From contig JAJYGL010000079.1 in NCBI GenBank assembly GCA_021790625.1, positions 1 to 7,135 of the forward strand: a stretch of 7,135 nt of DNA, written 5' to 3'. The notes beneath the pieces were generated by a model. That model was not told the origin of the DNA. It worked only from the letters and a program-made list of their open reading frames with translations, and made no database searches. Source of the DNA: Pseudomonadota bacterium (GTDB lineage Bacteria > Pseudomonadota > Gammaproteobacteria > Burkholderiales > Sulfuriferulaceae). Positions 1 to 3,957 of the stretch are shown here, in pieces. A program made the translations under genes and the position numbers. Position 1 is the first letter of the stretch. Each line of letters opens with the position of its first letter.

Positions 1-127
1 GCTTGTTAGCCTGTGGAGAATTGGTGCAGTCAGGCCGTTCCGTGAAGCAGGAACCCACCGAAGCGACTCGCAAATCATCGCGTAGCGCCGTAGGAATCCC
101 CTTTCTTTAGGGAGGGGAGGATGTCAA
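1..127 (+). mobile_element. Right end of an IS200/IS605-type element
   Basis: Directly after and overlapping the tnpB stop is a stem-loop, CCCCTTTC (98-105), loop TTTA (106-109), GGGAGGGG (110-117), pairing with two G-U pairs. It is followed by AGGATG and then TCAA at 124-127. Elements of this family end in a subterminal hairpin that the Y1 transposase TnpA recognises, and TCAA is the right cleavage tetranucleotide in the IS608 paradigm. The element boundary is therefore placed after 127, by analogy. The left end and any tnpA are outside the window, and there are no terminal inverted repeats or target duplication to test, as expected for this family. Confidence 0.6.
3..110 (+). CDS. tnpB: TnpB (IS200/IS605 accessory RNA-guided nuclease), C-terminal end only
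   Basis: This is the last 35 codons of a gene entering from the left edge, ending at TAG 108-110. The peptide carries ACGE near its start, then SVKQEPTEA and a final AVGIPFL. This matches the tail that follows the zinc-ribbon (OrfB_Zn_ribbon) in many IS200/IS605 TnpB proteins, where a CGE follows the last ribbon cysteine and a KQEP...AVGIP tail closes the protein. TnpB is known as an RNA-guided DNA endonuclease that uses an omegaRNA made from the 3' end of its own gene and element. The RuvC catalytic residues and most of the ribbon lie outside the window, so activity cannot be judged. The assignment rests on a short tail, supported by the hairpin and TCAA end directly downstream. Whether the gene is complete upstream is unknown. 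Confidence 0.72.
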   Translation: MLACGELVQSGRSVKQEPTEATRKSSRSAVGIPFL

Positions 128-142
128 ACACAAAGGAATGCC

Positions 143-529
143 ATGACGCTTATCGGTAATTTGATCTGGTTCATTTTTGGCGGCTTTTTCATGGGCTTGG
201 CCTGGTGGTTTGCCGCCGCGCTGGCAGCCATCACCATCATCGGCATTCCATGGGCAATTGCCGCGTTTCGCATCGGCGCATTCACCTTCTGGCCGTTCGG
301 ACGGAAAATCGTCGAGCGACAATCCGGTCCCGTTACCGCCACAGGAATCGCACTGGGCAACCTGATCTGGGCACTTCTGGCCGGTTGGTGGTTGGCGCTG
401 GGTCACCTGATGTCAGCTCTACTATGCGCCATCACCATCATCGGTATCCCCTTTGCGCTACAGCATCTCAAACTGGCCAGCCTGTCATTTTTTCCGTTCG
501 GCAAGGAAATCGTCCCGAATACGGCATGA
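143..529 (+). CDS. yccF: YccF-family (DUF307) inner-membrane protein
   Basis: A 128-aa, very hydrophobic protein made of two homologous halves. Each half runs NLIW, then a hydrophobic stretch, then AITIIGIPxA, then a segment ending FxPFGxxIV (residues about 6-55 and 73-124). This tandem pattern is the hallmark of the DUF307/YccF domain, an inner-membrane family of unproven function; the E. coli protein is about 20 residues longer. The repeat shows even in the DNA: GCCATCACCATCATCGG occurs exactly at 227-243 and 428-444. The ATG at 143 is preceded by AAAGGA (132-137) five bases upstream, a good ribosome-binding site. The gene starts 15 bases beyond the end of the TnpB element, so its native promoter has probably been displaced and transcription may come from the element. 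Its stop (527-529) touches an ORF6N remnant. Family assignment is firm; cellular role unknown. Confidence 0.9.
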   Translation: MTLIGNLIWFIFGGFFMGLAWWFAAALAAITIIGIPWAIAAFRIGAFTFWPFGRKIVERQSGPVTATGIALGNLIWALLAGWWLALGHLMSALLCAITIIGIPFALQHLKLASLSFFPFGKEIVPNTA

Positions 530-700
530 TGCCGATCTCGCCATGCCTACGACGGCGTGCCGACCCAAACGCTCAATCAGACCGTCAAACGCAATACCGG
601 CCGCTTCCCCGACGATTTCATATTCCAGTTGAACCAAGCTGGGAAGACAGCACAACATATCCCGGCCAGCACGCTTGAGCGCAATGCCGATTCCTTCTAA
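528..700 (+). pseudogene. ORF6N-domain protein remnant (frameshifted, truncated)
   Basis: Two fragments in adjacent frames rebuild the start of an ORF6N domain, a phage-associated DNA-binding module related to KilA-N neighbours. GATGCCGATCTCGCCATG (528-545) reads DADLAM. After a one-base frame change, the sequence from 548 reads YDGVPTQTLNQTVKRN, then TGRFPDDFIFQLNQ, to about 640. This follows the family pattern (D-x-DLA-x-LYGV-x-T-x-x-LN-x-x-VKRN-x-x-RFP-x-DFxFQL) closely. Beyond residue FQLNQ the similarity stops and the frame ends at TAA 698-700 after unrelated residues. There is no start codon or ribosome-binding site, because the first codon overlaps the yccF stop. I read it as a deletion-born fragment of a prophage or mobile gene left against yccF. 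The domain call is from motif recognition only. Confidence 0.68.
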
Positions 701-717
701 AATCCGTCGAGTCTCTT

Positions 718-723
718 TATAAT
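718..723 (+). promoter_or_regulatory. Possible -10 box (TATAAT)
   Basis: An exact TATAAT lies in an AT-rich stretch just before the decayed XRE gene. No good -35 box is found 16-18 bases upstream. It could be the old promoter of the XRE-DUF4160-DUF2442 unit or chance in AT-rich sequence. Confidence 0.22.
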
Positions 724-729
724 GTATTC

Positions 730-949
730 TTATTGTATACTGGGAATGCGCTGATCGGACTCGCCAAAGCACTGTATTTGAGCCTGGATGAACTGATTTT
801 CAGCAAAGACGAGCGAAGCCATCGAACGACCTACGATTGCAGTTCGAGGCGATTGGTCTGTTTGACGAACACGAAAAGAAGTTGCGCGTACCGTATTGAA
901 AGGCTTGATCATGAAACATGAAGCCAAGCGTTCGGCATGGGTCAACTAA
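730..949 (+). pseudogene. XRE/HTH-type regulator, C-terminal part in three frames
   Basis: Three successive frames rebuild one protein tail. From about 742 the frame reads GNALIGLAKALYLSLDELIF then SKDERSH. From 837 a second frame reads LQFEAIGLFDEHEKKLR up to TGA 897-899. From 887 a third frame reads RTVLKGLIMKHEAKR then SAWVN, ending at TAA 947-949. Joined, this matches the last helices and tail of a common XRE family (LAxAL-x-VSxDELxF-x-x-DER, LQFEA, FDxxEK, LxGLIxKHEAKR). The DNA-binding helix-turn-helix that should precede 740 is not recognisable, so the gene has lost its N-terminus as well as suffering at least two indels. Such small regulators often act as antitoxins or autorepressors; that role here is inference. 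Its stop lies two bases before the DUF4160 start, suggesting a former operon. Confidence 0.72.
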
Positions 950-951
950 CC

Positions 952-1197
952 ATGCCGACCATATTGAGAATTGGATCTTACCGTTTTTATTTTTTTAGCC
1001 ATGAACCCAATGAACCCCCTCATATCCACGTTGACCGGGACCAAATATCGGCAAAGTTTTGGCTAAACCCCGTAGCATTAGCGCGTAACACGGGATTCAA
1101 CCCAAGAGATTTGACTCATTTACAGCGTATGATCAAAGCGCATCAAACAGAATTTTTGGAGGCATGGCATGGGTATTTTGGCTCTGAGCGCCGATGA
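952..1197 (+). CDS. DUF4160 protein
   Basis: An 81-aa protein starting MPTILRIGSYRFYFF. The DUF4160 hallmarks are in place: SHEPNEPPHIHV (residues 16-27), AKFWLNPVALA with N and GF after it (34-49), and the C-terminal FLEAWHGYFG (about 68-77). An in-frame ATG at 937 would add five residues (MGQLT) that the family lacks, so 952 is chosen. It has no convincing ribosome-binding site (GGG at 939-941 at best) and may have been translated by coupling to the XRE gene ending at 949. The 3' end overlaps the next gene by 29 bases. DUF4160 genes are commonly found beside DUF2442 genes and the pair is sometimes labelled a putative toxin-antitoxin module; biochemical function is unproven as far as I know. 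Family call is strong. Confidence 0.87.
   Translation: MPTILRIGSYRFYFFSHEPNEPPHIHVDRDQISAKFWLNPVALARNTGFNPRDLTHLQRMIKAHQTEFLEAWHGYFGSERR
1158..1162 (+). promoter_or_regulatory. Ribosome-binding site of the DUF2442 gene inside DUF4160
   Basis: GGAGG lies six bases before ATG 1169-1171 and within the coding part of the upstream gene. It decides the start over the ATG at 1164, which is only one base away from the site and in another frame, and implies translational coupling of the two genes. Confidence 0.7.
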
Positions 1198-1441
1198 AAG
1201 AGTGCGCGATGTTCACGCCACGGACGAGTTGTTGTCCGTGGATTTGATGGATGGCCGGACCATTTCAGTGCCGCTGATCTGGTATCCCCGCCTCGCCAAT
1301 GCCACGCCCGAACAGCGGGCGAATTGGGAAATTTGTGGCGGAGGATATGGCATCCACTGGCCGGATGTCGATGAAGACTTGAGCACCGAAGGTCTGCTCA
1401 GGGGGGCGCCTGCCCCGCAATCAAGCGCAATCGGGTTGTAA
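1169..1441 (+). CDS. DUF2442 protein, partner of DUF4160
   Basis: A 90-aa acidic protein. DUF2442 features are present: V-x-DV-x-x-x-DELLSVDLMDGR with SVPLIWYPRL following (residues about 12-42), then TPEQRANWEICGGGYGIHWPDVDEDLSTEGLL (about 46-77). This is the sub-type with ISVPLxWYPRLxxAT and GxGIHWPxxDEDLS that normally sits next to DUF4160. The start at 1169 is fixed by GGAGG six bases upstream, and the gene overlaps DUF4160 by 29 bases in a different frame, so the two are almost certainly one translation-coupled unit. The last dozen residues (APAPQSSAIGL) look like a variable tail. Family role is unknown; some annotations suggest an antitoxin-like or helix-turn-helix-associated function. 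A MITE-like element begins 82 bases after the stop. Confidence 0.88.
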   Translation: MGILALSADERVRDVHATDELLSVDLMDGRTISVPLIWYPRLANATPEQRANWEICGGGYGIHWPDVDEDLSTEGLLRGAPAPQSSAIGL

Positions 1442-1458
1442 CAACCCTAACACCGCTA

Positions 1459-1517
1459 AAAACAAATGCCCCAGCGTACGTTGCCACAGCGGAGCGACCG
1501 GGGATTTTGTGTTTAAA
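1459..1517 (+). terminator. Possible terminator after DUF2442
   Basis: CCCC (1469-1472) pairs with GGGG (1500-1503), flanked by AAAT and ATTTTGTGTTT, which extend the pairing imperfectly and supply a U-rich tail. The loop is long (27 bases) and not well base-paired, so this is a weak candidate. Confidence 0.3.
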
Positions 1518-1523
1518 AGCTAA

Positions 1524-1542
1524 GGAACCGCTGATCTATTCC
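1524..1542 (+). repeat. Left terminal inverted repeat of the MITE
   Basis: The 19-bp end beginning GGAACCGCTGAT, preceded by CTAA (1520-1523). It differs from the right end at a single position (C versus T on this strand at 1536). Confidence 0.8.
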
Positions 1543-1595
1543 CACATAGCCGCGACGGCGGCTTGGCGTGATGAAATGCAAGGCGTGGCTCGCAG

Positions 1596-1615
1596 TCAAG
1601 GGTCGTTCTCCTTGA
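1596..1615. repeat. Small hairpin inside the MITE
   Basis: TCAAGG (1596-1601) and CCTTGA (1610-1615) are perfect 6-bp inverted repeats around an 8-base loop. A second short one, CCCGT/ACGGG, lies nearby at 1650-1663. Function unknown. Confidence 0.5.
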
Positions 1616-1663
1616 CAAGAGACGCAACGCGGCAGTTCGCTCGCCAAGCCCCGTCCCATACGG

Positions 1664-1767
1664 GTTGCGGTCAAATCGGGTGCTCGCTTTCTTGTACGGC
1701 TTGGCATCGTAGTCCCGGCTACGACCTGCGCCGTACGCGTCGCGATCTTCCCGATTTGGCCCGCAAC
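1664..1767. repeat. Nested cruciform core of the MITE
   Basis: Four concentric inverted repeats share one centre: GTTGCGG/CCGCAAC (1664-1670 with 1761-1767), CAAATCGGG/CCCGATTTG (1672-1680 with 1750-1758), GTACGGC/GCCGTAC (1694-1700 with 1730-1736), and TCGTAG/CTACGA (1707-1712 with 1719-1724) around a six-base loop TCCCGG. Together they give 29 perfectly matched pairs in about 100 bases. As RNA or extruded DNA this would be a long rod with internal loops. Confidence 0.75.
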
Positions 1768-1779
1768 GCGGCTCATGGA

Positions 1780-1798
1780 GGAATAAATCAGCGGTTCC
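1780..1798 (-). repeat. Right terminal inverted repeat of the MITE
   Basis: The inverted partner of the left end, followed by CTAA (1799-1802). Confidence 0.8.
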
Positions 1799-1806
1799 CT
1801 AAATAG

Positions 1807-1820
1807 CAGCGGTTCCCTAG
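1807..1820 (-). repeat. Extra copy of the MITE right end
   Basis: CAGCGGTTCCCTA at 1807-1819 repeats 1789-1801 exactly, 18 bases further on. It ends GGTTCC followed by CTAG, again a YTAR-type tetranucleotide. Only about ten bases of the 19-bp end are present, so it is either a remnant of another copy or a local duplication of the element end. Confidence 0.6.
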
Positions 1821-1856
1821 ACCAGACCCTTTGCTTTTGCGGTCAAAAAACATAGA

Positions 1857-2099
1857 TTAAAATGGATGGCACAGCGCCGAACGGTCATAAAGGGTTTCCG
1901 GTGCAATATCGATATTTCCCGGCCAGCACACCGTATCAAACGCAACATACGCCTGCCTGAACAGCGTCAGGTCTTTAAGGCGCTTGAAAACTCCTTTTTC
2001 AAGATAGAGCGTTACATCAAACAGACGCGTTTCCCCAGTACTGAATTCTACCTCAATCTGAAAATTTGAATGCGTACGAACTCGCAATACAGATTCCAT
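1857..2099 (-). CDS. DUF2442 protein, orphan sub-type
   Basis: An 80-aa protein (from ATG 2099) with the fold-defining pattern of the other DUF2442 sub-type: IEVEFSTGETRLFDVTLYL (residues about 14-32), then KGVFKRLKDLTLFRQAYVAF and a final WPGNIDIAPETLYDRS. The G-E-x-R-L-F-D-V and FxxLKDxxLFxxxxV motifs are typical, as is the closing WxxxIDIAPETLY. A GTG at 2105 would add two residues, but AGGGG (complement of 2108-2112) lies eight bases before the ATG and only two before the GTG, so the ATG is preferred. There is no DUF4160 neighbour. A toxin gene is also not seen upstream, although DUF2442 genes of this type are often found alone. Function unknown. It faces the MITE and the other DUF2442 gene. 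Confidence 0.85.
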   Translation of the reverse strand: MESVLRVRTHSNFQIEVEFSTGETRLFDVTLYLEKGVFKRLKDLTLFRQAYVAFDTVCWPGNIDIAPETLYDRSALCHPF

Positions 2100-2137
2100 G
2101 GTCACAACCCCTATTGTAGTGGCTCGATACGAAATTA

Positions 2138-2166
2138 AAAATACAGATAGATAATGATTCCGTAAA
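2138..2166 (-). promoter_or_regulatory. Candidate promoter of the orphan DUF2442 gene
   Basis: On the minus strand TTTACG (2161-2166) and TATTTT (2138-2143) are separated by exactly 17 bases, each matching the sigma-70 boxes at four of six positions. The gene start at 2099 lies about 30 bases downstream of the expected initiation point. The rest of 2100-2310 is AT-rich and holds no gene I can support. Confidence 0.35.
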
Positions 2167-2312
2167 ACATACTGATTGTTGGCATACCATTTCCTTCAGA
2201 ATTTTATGCAGTGTAAAGACATGCAAGGTATACAACAAGGTTGATGCGTGATTAATCCCTTTGCATAAAACAAAATCAGCATGGGTGCGTGACAGCAACG
2301 TTCTCTCACAGC

Positions 2313-2339
2313 AAAACGGGCAGCCGAAGCTGCCCGTTT
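2313..2339 (-). terminator. Rho-independent terminator of the porin gene (UUCG loop)
   Basis: A perfect 11-bp stem, AAACGGGCAGC (2314-2324) with GCTGCCCGTTT (2329-2339), closes a four-base loop that reads TTCG on the minus strand. That is an extra-stable C(UUCG)G tetraloop. In the direction of the porin the stem ends in TTTT. It lies 44 bases past the porin stop. Confidence 0.88.
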
Positions 2340-2383
2340 CCTTGTTGCCATTCCAGTCGCAACCGGCTTATACCGGCAGGCGA

Positions 2384-3703
2384 TCAGAAGGTGTGCTTGA
2401 TGCCCAGCGATACGGCGGAGATATTGGCGCCGCCAATTACTCCCCCAAACATCGCAACTGGATCGGTAGTATCAGCAAAGTTGTACATCGAACCCGCCTG
2501 GTTGAGGATTTCGGTGAACAGCGCATACACTTGTGTGTTCTTGCTGAAGTTATAATCGCCACCAATGGTCCATTGTTGCGCGCCGGTCGACGCACCTACA
2601 GCCGCACCCGTGTAGTGACCACCCAAGTTACCGTTGTACGCCGAGGTGGTATTATCGCTACCCGCATTGGCGTACGCCAATGCGATATCCCATGCACCCA
2701 TGGAGTGCTTGGCCGACACATACCAGGTATCGTGACCCAGCAAGTTGGCGCCATTGGTGCCAAAGTTGTCGCTGGAGTTTTCATACAGAACCGACAATGT
2801 GGTGTCCATGATGCTGTATGCGGCACCCAGTTTGTATGCGCTATTGGACTCATTGGCCAAACCACCACCCAATGCAGACAGACTACCGTTGCCAGCGGCA
2901 CCGAAATCGTGCTGTTCGTACGACGCAGTCAGGTACAAAGGGCCTGCGGTGTACATCGCAGCCAGCGAGTAAGCATCACCAGTGGTATTGTTGGCGTAAG
3001 CATTACCAGCAGTATTAGGAATAGCGCTAATCCCGGGTGTCCCCACATTGGTCGCATTACCAAACACGTACGCACCCACGACAGTCAACCCATTCATGTC
3101 TGGCGATACATACGCCAGCACTTGCGAGGGACGCAGATCAAAGTAACCGCTGGCGCCAGCGCCACCCAACAACCCGGAAGAGTTAGCACCATAACCACCG
3201 CCTGCAAGACCAAACGAACCGACCAGGCCGTTATAATCACCCAACGTGTCAGCAAACGGGTCCATCTGTGCTGTGGACATTTTGTATGGGGTGTCATGAA
3301 TACCAACCAGTACGGTACCAGCAGTTTGACTGGACAAACCGACGAAAGTGTTGCGCTGGTTGTTGTAAGGATTGGCGCCGAAGGCATTCTGACTACCATT
3401 CACATTGTTGGCACCGTTGCCATTGGTATTGCCGCCGTTGACTGAAACACCCTGTTCAATTTGCCAGATGCCGGACAGACCGTTGCTCAGATCTTCCGAG
3501 CCTTTCAAACCGAAGTAAGAACCATAATCCGATACGCGACCGACGTTGTTGGTCGATTCAGTGCCCGAAGCGCTGGTGCCCACGTTGGTGGCATTATCAA
3601 CACCGGCATCCAGCATGCCGTAGAGCTGTACTTCGCTACCGGCAGCAAACGCTGGCACGGAAATCAGGCTGGCCACGGCCAGCGCGATAAGTTTTTTGTT
3701 CAT
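2384..3703 (-). CDS. Outer-membrane general porin (Gram-negative trimeric porin family)
   Basis: A 439-aa protein. It starts with a classic Sec signal peptide (MNKK, hydrophobic LIALAVASLISV, then PAFA before AGSEV), cleaved after about residue 20. The mature part opens SEVQLYGMLDAGVDN, the first strand of Burkholderia/Neisseria-type porins (Porin_4, OmpC-like), includes the FGLKGSEDLSNGLSGIWQIEQGV strand pair near residue 62-86, and ends LGIKHTF. The terminal phenylalanine is the usual recognition mark for the BAM insertion machinery. The family forms trimeric 16-strand barrels for passive uptake of small hydrophilic solutes. The length is somewhat above the usual 350-400, with long glycine/asparagine-rich loops (for example NGGNTNGNGANNVNG). 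GGAG (complement of 3714-3717) lies ten bases before the ATG. A strong terminator follows. Substrate preference cannot be read from sequence. Confidence 0.93.
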   Translation of the reverse strand: MNKKLIALAVASLISVPAFAAGSEVQLYGMLDAGVDNATNVGTSASGTESTNNVGRVSDYGSYFGLKGSEDLSNGLSGIWQIEQGVSVNGGNTNGNGANNVNGSQNAFGANPYNNQRNTFVGLSSQTAGTVLVGIHDTPYKMSTAQMDPFADTLGDYNGLVGSFGLAGGGYGANSSGLLGGAGASGYFDLRPSQVLAYVSPDMNGLTVVGAYVFGNATNVGTPGISAIPNTAGNAYANNTTGDAYSLAAMYTAGPLYLTASYEQHDFGAAGNGSLSALGGGLANESNSAYKLGAAYSIMDTTLSVLYENSSDNFGTNGANLLGHDTWYVSAKHSMGAWDIALAYANAGSDNTTSAYNGNLGGHYTGAAVGASTGAQQWTIGGDYNFSKNTQVYALFTEILNQAGSMYNFADTTDPVAMFGGVIGGANISAVSLGIKHTF

Positions 3704-3883
3704 GAGAGTATTTCTCCATTCAAGTCTTCATTGACGCGCGGCCATATCAATCCCGGCTACGCGGTTTCGCTGATGGCATCGACAATGGTTTTGAAGCGGC
3801 ACCAATGCCTCTACCCAGCAAACTTCCCCCATGGAAGTGAGCGCATTGTGCACCGCCGCGCGATTCGCAACAAGCGCACTGTC

Positions 3884-3929
3884 GTATTTTTGCAACAATC
3901 CCATTTTATCTCACGGATGCAAAAAATAC
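3884..3929. repeat. AT-rich inverted repeat in the porin upstream region
   Basis: GTATTTTTGCA (3884-3894) and TGCAAAAAATAC (3918-3929) are inverted repeats, differing by one A in the run, with a 23-base spacer. Similar GC-rich flanks (GCGCACTGTC on the left, CTGTCGCGCAC on the right) lie on both sides. The repeat is 29 bases past the amgK stop and about 180 bases ahead of the porin start. It is not a good terminator (no GC stem, no T run), so an operator for the porin is possible. The remainder of 3704-3957 shows no gene. Confidence 0.45.
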
Positions 3930-3957
3930 TGTCGCGCACGTCCGATGGGCTCCCAAA

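Larger units (their letters stand above)
1..147 (+). ncRNA. Predicted omegaRNA 3' part with guide at 128-147
   Basis: TnpB omegaRNAs consist of a scaffold from the 3' end of tnpB plus the element right end, followed by a guide copied from the flanking DNA. With the boundary after 127, the scaffold here ends in the 98-117 hairpin plus AGGATGTCAA. The guide would begin ACACAAAGGAATGCC at 128. It covers the ribosome-binding site and start codon of yccF (ATG 143-145). The 5' end of the RNA lies outside the window or inside tnpB and is not defined. This is inferred from family behaviour; no transcript is demonstrated. Confidence 0.4.
1524..1798. mobile_element. 275-bp MITE-like element with IS5-type ends
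   Basis: The left end GGAACCGCTGATCTATTCC (1524-1542) and right end GGAATAAATCAGCGGTTCC (1780-1798) are inverted repeats matching at 18 of 19 positions. CTAA stands immediately outside both ends (1520-1523 and 1799-1802), a clean 4-bp target duplication. Ends beginning GG and 4-bp YTAR-like duplications are known for the IS5 subgroup of transposases. There is no transposase gene inside: the small open frames on both strands cross the repeats and have no domain. I therefore read it as a non-autonomous miniature element mobilised in trans. Its interior holds strong hairpins. It sits between two convergent DUF2442 genes. The IS5 link is inference; the ends and duplication are seen directly. Confidence 0.8.

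Noticed and set aside
205..678. 157-codon frame with His-rich stretches (HHHH)
   Set aside because: It is a shadow of the repeated ATCACCATCATC codons for AITIIG in yccF, not a metal-binding protein.
485..772. 95-codon minus-strand frame over the ORF6N remnant
   Set aside because: It runs antisense to two clear remnant coding pieces and shows no family features.
1507..1806. Open frames of 99 codons (plus) and 87 codons (minus, 1513-1776) within the MITE
   Set aside because: Both cross terminal repeats and hairpins and have no recognisable domain. They are products of the element's composition and probably a recurrent source of false hypothetical proteins.
2261..3445. 394-codon open frame on the plus strand opposite the porin gene
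   Set aside because: It is the complement of a strongly supported porin. The translation is rich in R, T, V and C with no domain, signal or ribosome-binding site.
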